IMG/VR virus record: IMGVR_UViG_3300030012_004221 | Span: 62,001-126,000 of that record | Origin: a virus | DNA: 64,000 nt | Direction: 5' to 3' (one strand) | Shown: positions 8,881 to 17,530 of the stretch, piece by piece | How positions within the stretch are numbered: position 1 is the first letter of the stretch | Layout of the letters: the number at the start of each line of letters is the position of its first letter | Program-made: the position numbers and the translations under genes | Notes under the pieces: generated by a model | What the model was told of the DNA's origin: nothing | What the model saw: only the letters and a program-made list of their open reading frames with translations | Databases searched by the model: none

Positions 8881-9726
8881 CTATAAATTGTTAATGTAAT
8901 ATAATAATTTATCTTGAGGTCTCCAACCTAAGAGTTCAATAGCATCTTCACTTTCACAAAGTGTTTCTCTATAATTTCCTGGTTGGTCTTCTAGATAGGC
9001 TATCTCACAATTAAATTTATTTTGAAACATTTTAGCTAATTCATTAATTGAATAATTAACTCCAGTTCCTAATTCCCAAGCATCATGATGTTCTATATTC
9101 TTAATTCCTACTTTATATAAACCATCAACTATATCTTCTACATGAGTAAAATCTCTTCTTTGTTCACCATCACCTACTATTTCAATATCAACTCCTCTTT
9201 CAACTCTTGATCTCCAAATTCCAATTACATTACCATTTACTTCATCTAATGCTTCACCTGGACCATATACATTATAAAATCTACAGATTTCAACTTCTAA
9301 ATTAAAAGACTCTTTATATAGTTTACAAATACCCTCACCTAAATATTTGTACATAGCATAAGGTGAAGTTGCTGGGTTATGGTGTTTAGATGATGAGCCA
9401 GCATATACTACTTTAGCTCCTATTTCAAGAGCAAATTTACATACTGCCTCAGTTCCTTTTACATTTACTCTAAATGTTTCAGATGGATTATCAAATGATG
9501 GTTGTACTCTAGATTGTGCTGCTAAATGATAAATTAAATCATAATCTTGATGAATTGACTCAATTTCTTCAATATCATCTCTAAAATATTTAATTGTGGG
9601 TAAATGATTACTAGTAGTACCTGTAGTGTAATTATCCAAGGAATGAACTTCATGGCCTTCTTTCATTAACCTTTCTATTAAATTAATTCCTATAAAGCCA
9701 GCTCCTCCTGTTACTAATATTTTCAT
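8881..9726 (-). CDS. NAD-dependent sugar epimerase
   Basis: A 281-residue extended SDR enzyme with TGGAGFIGINL at the N-terminus, YHLAAQSRVQPS, the catalytic SPYAMYKYLGE (YxxxK) and RRDFTHVEDIV near the C-terminal substrate domain, all characteristic of UDP-glucose 4-epimerase-like proteins. It probably interconverts a UDP- or GDP-sugar for the transferases around it. The full family length is a little over 300, so the C-terminus is slightly short but looks complete. Confidence 0.9.
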   Translation of the reverse strand: MKILVTGGAGFIGINLIERLMKEGHEVHSLDNYTTGTTSNHLPTIKYFRDDIEEIESIHQDYDLIYHLAAQSRVQPSFDNPSETFRVNVKGTEAVCKFALEIGAKVVYAGSSSKHHNPATSPYAMYKYLGEGICKLYKESFNLEVEICRFYNVYGPGEALDEVNGNVIGIWRSRVERGVDIEIVGDGEQRRDFTHVEDIVDGLYKVGIKNIEHHDAWELGTGVNYSINELAKMFQNKFNCEIAYLEDQPGNYRETLCESEDAIELLGWRPQDKLLYYINNL

Positions 9727-9729
9727 TTT

Positions 9730-9870
9730 TTAAATAGTTCTATATCTTCTTTTATTATTCCAAGTTATTCTATTTGCTTGACCTAAATAACTCATAGATG
9801 ATGTTCTATCATTAAACTCATTTCTGATTGAATTTAACTGAACATTTCCATTATCTTGTTTTCTTTCCAT
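9730..9870 (-). CDS. small basic hypothetical protein (46 aa)
   Basis: An ATG-started frame of 46 codons that fills the gap between the epimerase and the zinc-ribbon gene. The product starts MERKQDNGNVQLNSIRNEF and ends in the arginine-rich WNNKRRYRTI. No motif is recognised. Support is its fit in an otherwise unexplained 150-nt interval on the coding strand. Confidence 0.5.
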   Translation of the reverse strand: MERKQDNGNVQLNSIRNEFNDRTSSMSYLGQANRITWNNKRRYRTI

Positions 9871-9880
9871 TTTATATTAA

Positions 9881-10336
9881 TTATGCTGAGAAAATTCCTA
9901 TATAATCTAATGCTTCTATATAGTCTTTTTCATCAAATTCTTTCATAGTATCCATATCCATTCTCCACTCATAATATTCACCTTCTTTATGTGGTATTGG
10001 ATATTTTTCTTTTTCTTCTTCCTTTACAGGAACTGCTAATACAGCTGCCCATTTCCAATTATCTATAGAATTACCATTAGCAAATATCATACCTTTTTCA
10101 GGTTGATTAACAGTTGAGGGCATCCAAATTTTACCAGATTCATCCTCTCCCATTAACTCTTTATATAAATTAGGTAGTAATTCCATTTGTTCTTCAAAAA
10201 ACCTACTATCTTTTTTTAACAATGTGTTAGTAATAAAACCACAACCATAGCATTGATAATTTGTTATTTCCTCATTTACTTCTTGAACATAACAAGCATC
10301 TGATCCACATCTGTCACATATTTTTAAATCATCCAT
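9881..10336 (-). CDS. zinc-ribbon hypothetical protein
   Basis: A 151-residue protein with an N-terminal zinc ribbon (CDRCGSDAC, then CYGCGF; paired CxxC knuckles at about residues 7-34), then a region with conserved-looking tryptophans (NGNSIDNWKWAAVLAVPV) and an acidic C-terminus. Proteins of similar layout occur in T4-like marine phages without assigned function. A nucleic-acid or protein-binding role is possible. Confidence 0.7.
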   Translation of the reverse strand: MDDLKICDRCGSDACYVQEVNEEITNYQCYGCGFITNTLLKKDSRFFEEQMELLPNLYKELMGEDESGKIWMPSTVNQPEKGMIFANGNSIDNWKWAAVLAVPVKEEEKEKYPIPHKEGEYYEWRMDMDTMKEFDEKDYIEALDYIGIFSA

Positions 10337-10337
10337 T

Positions 10338-11630
10338 TTATACTTTTTTTAATGTTGGTAATGAAGTTCCCTCTAATTTTGGAATATTTAATTTTACTTG
10401 TGTAGGTACATCTACATTTTTATCCAAAATTTCTATTAGTAGGTTCTTCATAGCTTCAAAACTAAAATTTCTCTTAAGTCTAGTACTTAATACTTTAGAC
10501 TTTGAACACCATTGTTTATAATTTTTCTTTACATCTACTAAAAAATGACCTAAATGACCATGATCAACATCAAACCATTTAGATCCTTCAATTAACATAT
10601 CTTTTGCTTGAGCTGATGGGTGAATGTCTGTTAATTTACCTCCCATTATTGGTGTTAATTTTGGATCTAAAAAATCAGTATGACCACTCCATCCAGTTGT
10701 TATAGTTGGTTTACCTGTTAAAGCAAACTCTAATAATGGTCTACCAAATCCTTCACCTTTAGTTGCTGATACATTTGCTTTGATTTTAGGATGGTTATAT
10801 AATTCATTAATTTCAGAATCAGATAAATCACCATGAAGTAAATACACATGAGGTAATTTTTTAGCTGGTACTGATTTTTTAATTACATCAATTCTTTTTT
10901 GAATTTCTCTTCTATCCATATTACATCCTCTACCTGCACTTGTTTTTAGGATTAAAGCTGGGGCATTTGATTTATTTTTAAATACTTCATAGAAGGCTTT
11001 AACTAATAATCCAACATTTTTTCTATCTTGACCTAACTCACCTTGTAACCAATGACCTACAAATAGATAAGCAAATTTTTCTGGGATATTATTTATATAG
11101 TTGTATAATTTTTTACTATTAAATTCTTTAACAGTTTTATAAACATCTAAATTAGCCCCCTCAAATAATACTTTAACAGGAGTAGTTAATTTTAACGTTC
11201 CTTTTTCACCCGTTTGTTTATTTTGAGCTTCATATGTAGTACTTTCAAATACTTTTTTAGAATGATTTGATGAAGTTAATACTAAATCCATTCTATTACA
11301 ACCTTCAATCCATTGAGGGGCACAAGCTGTTGTTTCAATCCCAGCTGTAAGTCCAATATTATATTTTCCTACTTTTTGAAATTCATTAGGAACAGTTACC
11401 TGACACCAAATATCAGGCTGGACATTTAGTCCAGGTACTACATATTTTTTTAGAAAATTCCATTCTTTAAAATCATCTAAAAATCCTTTTCTAGTTTGAC
11501 CCCATCTTTGAGATAATATTTTAACATCATATTTATTTGATTCAATTAATGCTTTAACAAAATCTCTACTTCTAGCTCCATAACCCGAGTAAGTATCTAT
11601 TGGGCAACTTATATAAAATGTATTTTTCAT
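10338..11630 (-). CDS. GT4-type glycosyltransferase
   Basis: A 430-residue GT-B fold enzyme. KGEGFGRPLLEFALTGKP is the C-terminal EX7E donor-binding motif, preceded by YLFVGHWLQGE and the glycine-rich N-terminal YSGYGARSRDF. The reaction is transfer of a sugar from a nucleotide donor, retaining mechanism expected. It is one base from a second GT-B gene, suggesting sequential sugar addition by the pair. Confidence 0.85.
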   Translation of the reverse strand: MKNTFYISCPIDTYSGYGARSRDFVKALIESNKYDVKILSQRWGQTRKGFLDDFKEWNFLKKYVVPGLNVQPDIWCQVTVPNEFQKVGKYNIGLTAGIETTACAPQWIEGCNRMDLVLTSSNHSKKVFESTTYEAQNKQTGEKGTLKLTTPVKVLFEGANLDVYKTVKEFNSKKLYNYINNIPEKFAYLFVGHWLQGELGQDRKNVGLLVKAFYEVFKNKSNAPALILKTSAGRGCNMDRREIQKRIDVIKKSVPAKKLPHVYLLHGDLSDSEINELYNHPKIKANVSATKGEGFGRPLLEFALTGKPTITTGWSGHTDFLDPKLTPIMGGKLTDIHPSAQAKDMLIEGSKWFDVDHGHLGHFLVDVKKNYKQWCSKSKVLSTRLKRNFSFEAMKNLLIEILDKNVDVPTQVKLNIPKLEGTSLPTLKKV

Positions 11631-13064
11631 TTAGTATACTAATTTATGTTTTAATGTCCTTGGTTTATAATCATCATCCTGTAAGAATACATATTTTTCT
11701 CTTGGTTTCCAAGTAGTAAATAATTCTTCTACTCCTTCTGTAAATTTATCAGCCATTTTTGATGCTGTAAAACCAGCTTCATCTCCCATAGCCCATTTTC
11801 TTCCTTCATTACCTCTTCTTTTTCTTTCTTTGCTTCCCATTGCATATAATTCTTTTATGTTTTCATATGCATCTCTAAAATCACATCTACTATCCCATAT
11901 ATAAGGAGTAACAGGAGAACCAACCATTCCCATAGCTTTAGGGAAAACAGGTAATGCCCATTCTCCATGTTCAGTGTAAGTACCATATTGATTTGATGGG
12001 ATTTCTTTTGAGTTAGTAAACCATTTTCCATTATGATCTATAAATCTCATTTGGTCTTGCATTCCACCAGTTACATTTGCTATAAAAGGTGTACCTGTAA
12101 GTAATGATTCAGTTAATGCTAACCCCCAACCTTCAGCTGAAGATAATAAAATTGTAGCATCAGCCATATTATACAAATAATTCATTTCTTGATGTGGAAT
12201 TTTTGCTTGAGATATTATAACAGATGCATCTTCAACTCCAAATAAATACTCTATTACTGCGGGTAGATCTGTACCATGATCACTTACAGCTTCTGTATGA
12301 AGGATAAATAAACATTTTTTTCTTTCATCATCAGAAAGATCATCTAAAAATAGTTTCCATGCTGCTAATGCATCAGGAATAGATTTACGTCTAATATTTC
12401 TAGAATTAAAAAATAAAATAAAATCTTTTTCTTCACCTTTAGTAAATCTATTTTTAAATGCTTTAAATTCTTTAGTTTCTTCTTTTAGGGGGAAATATTT
12501 TTTCTCATCTAAACCATGAGGAACATATTTAATAACTTTATTTTTACATTTTTCTTCACCTAAAACAATTTTATTAATAATTACTGTTTGTTTTGATATA
12601 CCAAATAAAGCATCACATGAATCATAGAATTCTTCATTATATTGAGGTGCAGGCATATCATCCCAAATATTTAAATAAATAATTGGTATTTGTGCCCTGA
12701 TTTCTTCTTCCATTGCAAACACCCATTGAAAATATCTTGGATCAGTAATTAAAAATAAAGCATCTGGTTTTTCTGCCTCTATTACACGTGCTAAAAGATC
12801 AGGATCCCCATAACCATTACAAGGATATAATTTTACTTCAGCATCATCAACTCCAATTTCTTTTCCACTATCATTTGAAATATCAACTACTTTTCCTACT
12901 TCTGGGTGTTTTACAGACCCAGCTAATTGTACCCATTTATATTTATGGCAAGTATTAACTACTATTTCTCTACCTATTTGAGCAACTCCAGAATGAACTC
13001 TAATATCATCTGTTAGTAATAAAATTTTCTTTCTATCACTTGGTTTAACGTAACCTTCTTTCAT
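11631..13064 (-). CDS. GT4-type glycosyltransferase
   Basis: A 477-residue GT-B enzyme with KILLLTDDIRVHSGVAQIG at the N-terminus (VHSGVAQ is the usual glycine loop), YVPHGLDEKKYFPL between the domains and SSAEGWGLALTESLLTGTP as the EX7E motif. No membrane segment, so a cytoplasmic enzyme. It is the first gene of the glycan run in transcriptional order and follows the small RHH-like gene by five bases. Confidence 0.85.
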   Translation of the reverse strand: MKEGYVKPSDRKKILLLTDDIRVHSGVAQIGREIVVNTCHKYKWVQLAGSVKHPEVGKVVDISNDSGKEIGVDDAEVKLYPCNGYGDPDLLARVIEAEKPDALFLITDPRYFQWVFAMEEEIRAQIPIIYLNIWDDMPAPQYNEEFYDSCDALFGISKQTVIINKIVLGEEKCKNKVIKYVPHGLDEKKYFPLKEETKEFKAFKNRFTKGEEKDFILFFNSRNIRRKSIPDALAAWKLFLDDLSDDERKKCLFILHTEAVSDHGTDLPAVIEYLFGVEDASVIISQAKIPHQEMNYLYNMADATILLSSAEGWGLALTESLLTGTPFIANVTGGMQDQMRFIDHNGKWFTNSKEIPSNQYGTYTEHGEWALPVFPKAMGMVGSPVTPYIWDSRCDFRDAYENIKELYAMGSKERKRRGNEGRKWAMGDEAGFTASKMADKFTEGVEELFTTWKPREKYVFLQDDDYKPRTLKHKLVY

Positions 13065-13069
13065 TTATT

Positions 13070-13264
13070 TTATTCTTTAATTTCTAAATTAGTTTGATTA
13101 TTTATTTGTTTTCTAAAATCTTCATCTGTAAGATACAAAAAGATAGCTCGATCGGCAAGCTTTTGGAAACTAAATTTTCGTTTTACACACTCAATTTTAA
13201 AATTTTCAAATAAATTACTTTTTACTTTAACACTGGTTAGTGTCATTTCTTTATTATTTGTCAT
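13070..13264 (-). CDS. small possible ribbon-helix-helix protein
   Basis: A 64-residue protein with a short beta-like N-terminus (LTSVKVKSNLF) followed by two predicted helices (ENFKIECVKRKFSF, KLADRAIFLYL), the layout of Arc/MetJ-type DNA-binding proteins. If so it could be a small regulator. It has its own upstream promoter-like motif at 13287, consistent with separate early expression. The RHH call is by layout only. Confidence 0.5.
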   Translation of the reverse strand: MTNNKEMTLTSVKVKSNLFENFKIECVKRKFSFQKLADRAIFLYLTDEDFRKQINNQTNLEIKE

Positions 13265-13283
13265 AATTTTTATATTTTAATAT

Positions 13284-13293
13284 TTGAATATAC
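13284..13293 (-). promoter_or_regulatory. candidate early/middle promoter motif TATGTATATT
   Basis: The minus strand reads TATGTATATT, one change from TT[T/C]GTATATT, with its lower edge about 20 nt from the ATG of the 64-aa gene. Spacing matches the other members of this motif class. Confidence 0.45.
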
Positions 13294-13306
13294 ATATATG
13301 TGGATT

Positions 13307-14251
13307 CTAAAATGTTGCAGAACATAAATGTGTTTTATAAAATGCACACCAATTACAATTATTATTTGGATTATCAGGAGTTGGTTGATGATCCACATCA
13401 GCATAACCATTCCTATCAAATACCTTTGTAATAAATTCATCTAAAGCTTTTGTTGCCTTATTTAATTTTACTTTTCCAGATGCAGGCACAAATCGTTGAA
13501 TTCTTGGTATAACATAATCTTCACTTTCCCACAACTTTCTTTTAACTATAAAAAATTCTATATTTATTTTTTCTAATGGAATATTAAATGTTTCACTAAA
13601 AAATTTCTTATATAAAATTAATTGAAATTGTTTATCCTCATCTTTTTTTGCCCATTTACTCCAACCTTTTGTTGATGTTTTAATATCAATTATAGTGAAA
13701 GTATCACTATATTCATGGTATAACACAACGTCTAAGTAACCTTGATATACTACGTTTGTATAACGTTTATTAGGTGTTATAATAATAGGTACCTCACAAC
13801 CTGCTAAATGAGTACTTTTTCTAGAAAAATACTTACCCCTATTCTTTTTTAAATAATTAATAATATTAACACCATCTTCAAAAAATTCCCTTAACTCAAC
13901 AGCACTACTAAAATGGCTATCCCCATTCTTTTTATACTGCACTCTATATTCTTCTGATAGTTTTTCTTCAAATATTCCTACAATATCTTCTCTATCTGCA
14001 GCTGCTCCACTTTTATCATACATTACTGTTAAATAATATTGAAGCGCCTCATGTAAAGCTGATCCAAATACAGTATGAATTGTTGGAGTATATTGCTTAT
14101 GACCTTCTTTATATTGAAGTGACCATTTTTTAGGACACTGTCTAAACATAGAAAGTTGTGAGTAAGAAACATTTTTCTGATACGCATGATTAATGGGTTC
14201 AGGGTCATAGTTTCTTATTAGCTTTACTATAGCAGGGACTTTTCTTGCCAA
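13307..14251 (-). CDS. RecB/Cas4-like PD-(D/E)XK nuclease with Fe-S cysteines
   Basis: A 314-residue nuclease of the PD-(D/E)XK superfamily. Conserved elements in order: YSQLSMFRQCPKKW (first cysteine), GSALHEALQYY (catalytic His), GYLDVVLYH and FTIIDIKTS (catalytic Asp and D/E-x-K), DKQFQLILYKKFF (QxxxY), and a C-terminal CNWCAFYKTHLC. The N-terminal Cys with the three C-terminal Cys is the 4Fe-4S arrangement of Cas4/AddB nucleases. It probably trims DNA ends in replication-recombination, as its clamp-loader neighbours suggest. A CRISPR link is not indicated. Confidence 0.85.
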   Translation of the reverse strand: MARKVPAIVKLIRNYDPEPINHAYQKNVSYSQLSMFRQCPKKWSLQYKEGHKQYTPTIHTVFGSALHEALQYYLTVMYDKSGAAADREDIVGIFEEKLSEEYRVQYKKNGDSHFSSAVELREFFEDGVNIINYLKKNRGKYFSRKSTHLAGCEVPIIITPNKRYTNVVYQGYLDVVLYHEYSDTFTIIDIKTSTKGWSKWAKKDEDKQFQLILYKKFFSETFNIPLEKINIEFFIVKRKLWESEDYVIPRIQRFVPASGKVKLNKATKALDEFITKVFDRNGYADVDHQPTPDNPNNNCNWCAFYKTHLCSATF

Positions 14252-14254
14252 AAC

Positions 14255-14686
14255 TTACTTTTTCCATTTATCACGCCCAACTAATAAACCAATTATTCCA
14301 TAATTAGCTATATCAATAAACGTATCTTCCATTCCTTCTCCCTTAACAAAATTTTTACCATTTACAAGAAGATTTTTTAATCTTGAAATTTTATCTGTAA
14401 GTCTAATTGCTAAACCAGTAAGTGAAAATTTTTTATCTGCTTCGTTCTTTAGATCACCACCTAATGAAATATTATTCAATCCATAATCCATATGCTTAGC
14501 TGCAAACATTTCATACATTTCGAATTGAATATTTTTAAATTCTTTAGATAATTCAGGGTATTCACTTTCAAAATGAGATACTACATCATTATTATGTTGT
14601 ACTTCTTTAATTATAGATTTTTTCCTATTAGAATGGAATTTTTTATCTTCTTGCATTTCGTAAAATTTTTCAACTGTGCTACTCAT
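14255..14686 (-). CDS. Nmad1/DUF1599-like protein
   Basis: A 143-residue protein with KHMDYGLNNISLGG, RLTDKISRLKNLL and GEGMEDTFIDIANYGIIGLLV, the signature of the DUF1599 (nucleotide modification associated domain 1) family, which occurs in many phages. The all-alpha fold with E/D residues resembles MazG-like nucleotide binding proteins; its biochemical role is unproven. It sits between the nuclease and clamp-loader genes. Confidence 0.75.
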   Translation of the reverse strand: MSSTVEKFYEMQEDKKFHSNRKKSIIKEVQHNNDVVSHFESEYPELSKEFKNIQFEMYEMFAAKHMDYGLNNISLGGDLKNEADKKFSLTGLAIRLTDKISRLKNLLVNGKNFVKGEGMEDTFIDIANYGIIGLLVGRDKWKK

Positions 14687-14687
14687 C

Positions 14688-14909
14688 TTATATTACTTCT
14701 TTATTGTTAAAATATTTTTCTAAAATCTCTAATCTTTCATCAGCCGATGCAAGTAATTTAAGAGCTTCACTACAATTATCCCAGTAGTCTTTAGTTGAAT
14801 GATCACCAATTCCAGCTGGGTGGTTAGTTAGTAATTCAATACTTGCCAATGCTTTATTTTTGTCTGCTTCAGCTTCTGATTTTAAAAATTTGTATACTTG
14901 AATGTTCAT
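14688..14909 (-). CDS. hypothetical protein (73 aa)
   Basis: A 73-residue, helix-rich protein (MNIQVYKFLKSEAEADKNKA at the start, then a segment with WDNCSEALKLL). It overlaps the gp62-like gene by 4 nt and so belongs to the same unit. No known domain. Confidence 0.65.
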   Translation of the reverse strand: MNIQVYKFLKSEAEADKNKALASIELLTNHPAGIGDHSTKDYWDNCSEALKLLASADERLEILEKYFNNKEVI

Positions 14910-15349
14910 AATTTAATTAATTTGGTTATTTCTTTTTTTTCTTGTCCCATTGATTTTAAGATATTTTTTACTTCATCCATACCTAAGGTATCAATATACT
15001 CACTTGCTTCACTAAATCCACACTCAAAATAACTAGCAATTAATTTTAATAATTCTTTATTTTTCAGAGATGTTTTTGATTTAATATATTTGTTCCAAAC
15101 CTTTTTTTTAGGAATCATACTACAATAAAAATTATAAATTCCTATTTTATCTGTAGGATGCATTCTTTGAGCCATATTAGCTATTTCAATATTATTTTTA
15201 CCCATAGATATAAATCTATGAACCATATAAGAATTCCAACTTTCCCAATCTTCATCTGAAAATTGAGATGGTGGTGATTTTTTAACCGTTATTTCGTCTA
15301 ACCAATCCCAGAGTTTCATTTGTTGTATTGTGGGTGATTTGATTTCCAT
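14906..15349 (-). CDS. 62: clamp loader small subunit, gp62-like
   Basis: A 147-residue protein with the small clamp-loader layout of T4-like phages: an N-terminal LWDWLDEITVKKSP, then YMVHRFISMGKNNIE, and IPKKKVWNKYIKSK in the middle. In T4 gp62 joins gp44 to load the gp45 clamp. Here the gp44-like gene is about 1 kb upstream in the same unit and the clamp is at 20381. T4 gp62 is about 187 residues, so this is a short version. The start overlaps the methyltransferase gene by 34 nt. Confidence 0.65.
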   Translation of the reverse strand: MEIKSPTIQQMKLWDWLDEITVKKSPPSQFSDEDWESWNSYMVHRFISMGKNNIEIANMAQRMHPTDKIGIYNFYCSMIPKKKVWNKYIKSKTSLKNKELLKLIASYFECGFSEASEYIDTLGMDEVKNILKSMGQEKKEITKLIKL

Positions 15350-15870
15350 CCTCTATAATATAAATCTTGAGTAGCTTCATTTATACCCCAATAACCACCT
15401 TTTAATCTATCCCAATATGGAATTGATTTAAAGTCAATAGGTGCTCTATTTTGGTAAAAATTCCCCCATTCACCTAGTTTAGTTGTAAAGGGTGAAGCAT
15501 GAGGACTAGAATTTAAAGTGCCATGTTCTGCTCTTCCTAAACCAGCACAAGTCATTATAAACATACCATTAGGTTTTAAATGATTAATCATATTTGCAAT
15601 TGTTAAATCATAAAATGGATCATGTTCAAATACTTCAAAAGCTGATACTACGTCAAATTTTTCTTCACTTCTATAATCGTGTCCTCTACCTACCCAATCA
15701 ACATGCAATCCATCTTCTAAATCAACACCTATATATTCACAATTTTTTAAGTGATTTTTAGGGTGAGGATTTCCATTAGCAGATCCTATATCTAACCATC
15801 TTTTTTTATAAAAAAATTCAGGGTATAGACATTTAGTCTCATAAATGAAATGCATTGGTTCGTGGTGCAT
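15316..15870 (-). CDS. class I SAM-dependent methyltransferase
   Basis: A 184-residue protein with a glycine loop DIGSANGNPHP, YIGVDLEDG and FDVVSAFEVFEHDPF, the three core motifs of Methyltransf_11-like enzymes. Its start overlaps the previous stop as TAATG. It lies inside the replication operon, away from the sugar cluster. It could act on a nucleic acid, a sugar or a small molecule; no target-recognition domain is seen. Confidence 0.75.
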   Translation of the reverse strand: MHHEPMHFIYETKCLYPEFFYKKRWLDIGSANGNPHPKNHLKNCEYIGVDLEDGLHVDWVGRGHDYRSEEKFDVVSAFEVFEHDPFYDLTIANMINHLKPNGMFIMTCAGLGRAEHGTLNSSPHASPFTTKLGEWGNFYQNRAPIDFKSIPYWDRLKGGYWGINEATQDLYYRGWKSNHPQYNK

Positions 15871-16124
15871 TATGCTATAGTATGATCTTTATATTGTTCT
15901 CTTAATTCAACTGGAATTGTTGACTCTAAAATCTTACCAGTTGTAGGATCAAAGAATACAGGAATAGGCATGATTGCATCTTCATCAGCACCTACTACAA
16001 ATTTAGATACTTTACGTAACAATACTCCTTGTTGAAAAATTACTCCACCATCTGGTGTTTCAATTATTGTAGTGTTTTTAACATCTACATTTACATTCAT
16101 TTGTTGTTGTGGTTGTTTAGCCAT
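15870..16124 (-). CDS. conserved hypothetical phage protein (84 aa)
   Basis: An 84-residue protein with a Gln-rich start (MAKQPQQQMNVNVDVKN) and a core ETPDGGVIFQQGVLLRKVS, ending in a proline-containing segment. Similar small proteins near the clamp-loader genes occur in other T4-like marine phages, to my recollection. No function is known. It overlaps the membrane-protein gene by 8 nt. Confidence 0.65.
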   Translation of the reverse strand: MAKQPQQQMNVNVDVKNTTIIETPDGGVIFQQGVLLRKVSKFVVGADEDAIMPIPVFFDPTTGKILESTIPVELREQYKDHTIA

Positions 16125-16317
16125 TTTTGTTTTTATTTTGGTTTTTAAAATCTATTATAAATCCAATCGCTACTAAAATATTTAAACCTACACTAGCGAT
16201 TATTTCATGTAAGTCTTGATATACATTTAAGGATAAATGGACATGACCTATTATCCAAAATGGGATTGCCATTTGTTGACTATACCATATTAATGCAAAT
16301 TCTATAAATTTTTTCAT
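16117..16317 (-). CDS. small membrane protein
   Basis: A 66-residue protein with two hydrophobic segments (about residues 5-28 and 43-58: IASVGLNILVAIGFII) and a lysine/asparagine-rich tail FKNQNKNKNG. It is predicted to lie in the inner membrane. It starts one base from the stop of the gp44-like gene. Role unknown. Confidence 0.65.
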   Translation of the reverse strand: MKKFIEFALIWYSQQMAIPFWIIGHVHLSLNVYQDLHEIIASVGLNILVAIGFIIDFKNQNKNKNG

Positions 16318-17219
16318 TATACATCTATTAACTGATTTATTAATGCCATACAGTTAATTTCCTTATCTATTCTAAAGTTGGATTGATATGAATATTCATT
16401 AATATAATATGCTACCATTCCTTCTTTACCTAAAGCAAATATATGAGCGTGATCATACAAGTACCTATATAATTCTTCAAAATCTTGGACATTAGCATCT
16501 GCAATTATTTGTCTAATAGTATTAAACCTTGGTTTATCACTAGATAATTCTTTTAATACTTTTCTCATATAATTAGATGATACAAGTACTGATTTATCAA
16601 TTACTAATTTTTGATCTTGAGTTGATAGTTGAATTGTATTAAGACATTTACGTAAATCCGGATAATATTGGTTTACAATTATCTTAATATCTTCTAAATC
16701 ATATATTGTGCCTTCAATTGCCATAACATTAGCAAGATGAAATGCTACTTCTTTTTTACTAGGAGGTATTACTTTAAGTGTTTGACATCTTGATTGTAAT
16801 GGATCAATAATACGTTCTACATAATTACAAGTTAAAATGAATCTAGTAGTACGTGAAAATGTTTCTATTATGTTTCTGAGTGATGCTTGTGCTTGGATCG
16901 TGAGAAAATCCGCTTCATCCAAGATAATAACTTTAAGGGGTTTAAACGACGCAACCGATGCAAAACCAGAGACTTTATCCCTAATAGTTTCAATACCACG
17001 TTCGTCAGAAGCATTAATATATAAGTGATCACAATTTAGATTTTTAATTATTAACTTTGCTAGTGTTGTTTTACCAGTACCAGCAGGTCCGTAAAATATT
17101 AAATTTTGAATATCATTCTGTTCTAAATATTGTGATACTGTTTTTTTAATGTGTTCATTTCCTACATACTCATCTAACACTGTAGGGCGATATTTTTCTA
17201 CTAATAACGAATGTTCCAT
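16317..17219 (-). CDS. 44: clamp loader large subunit, gp44-like AAA+ ATPase
   Basis: A 300-residue RFC/gp44-type AAA+ protein. Walker A is GPAGTGKT at residues 44-51, Walker B is VIILDEADFL, and the SRC arginine-finger motif is in DPLQSRCQTLKV. The start VEKYRPTVLDEYVG is typical of clamp loaders. With the gp62-like subunit it would open and load the gp45-like clamp for the DNA polymerase. Length is close to T4 gp44 (319). Confidence 0.92.
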   Translation of the reverse strand: MEHSLLVEKYRPTVLDEYVGNEHIKKTVSQYLEQNDIQNLIFYGPAGTGKTTLAKLIIKNLNCDHLYINASDERGIETIRDKVSGFASVASFKPLKVIILDEADFLTIQAQASLRNIIETFSRTTRFILTCNYVERIIDPLQSRCQTLKVIPPSKKEVAFHLANVMAIEGTIYDLEDIKIIVNQYYPDLRKCLNTIQLSTQDQKLVIDKSVLVSSNYMRKVLKELSSDKPRFNTIRQIIADANVQDFEELYRYLYDHAHIFALGKEGMVAYYINEYSYQSNFRIDKEINCMALINQLIDV

Positions 17220-17255
17220 AACCTTAATATAATAACTTTTATTTAAAAATCCAAA

Positions 17256-17528
17256 TTAAATTCCTTGTCTAAATTCACCATACATACCATATACTTTTGG
17301 TTTTTCTTTCTTAACTTCTACACTAGATGTTTGAATAGCATATAACTTACTATCAATAGGATCTAATCTATAAGCCCCATTAAAACCTGTTTGGTGAAAA
17401 AATGCTTCTAAAGCATCTGTTAGATTTGGGAAAACTTCTTTTTTAGGATCACCAACTAAAGTCCACCTGTCTCCAGGTGGTACTCTTGTGGCAATTAACT
17501 CATTATGTTCAACTACTTTTTTCTCCAT
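17256..17528 (-). CDS. hypothetical protein (90 aa)
   Basis: A 90-residue soluble protein (contains TRVPPGDRWTLVGD and ALEAFFHQTGFNGAYRLDP). No recognised domain. It follows the groEL stop by two bases and so is co-transcribed with the chaperonins. A 36-nt gap separates it from the gp44-like gene. Confidence 0.65.
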   Translation of the reverse strand: MEKKVVEHNELIATRVPPGDRWTLVGDPKKEVFPNLTDALEAFFHQTGFNGAYRLDPIDSKLYAIQTSSVEVKKEKPKVYGMYGEFRQGI

Positions 17529-17530
17529 AA

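Noticed and set aside
13307-14251. Cas4 as a sign of a CRISPR system
   Set aside because: No cas1/cas2 or array nearby; the RecB-like Fe-S nuclease is common in phage replication modules.
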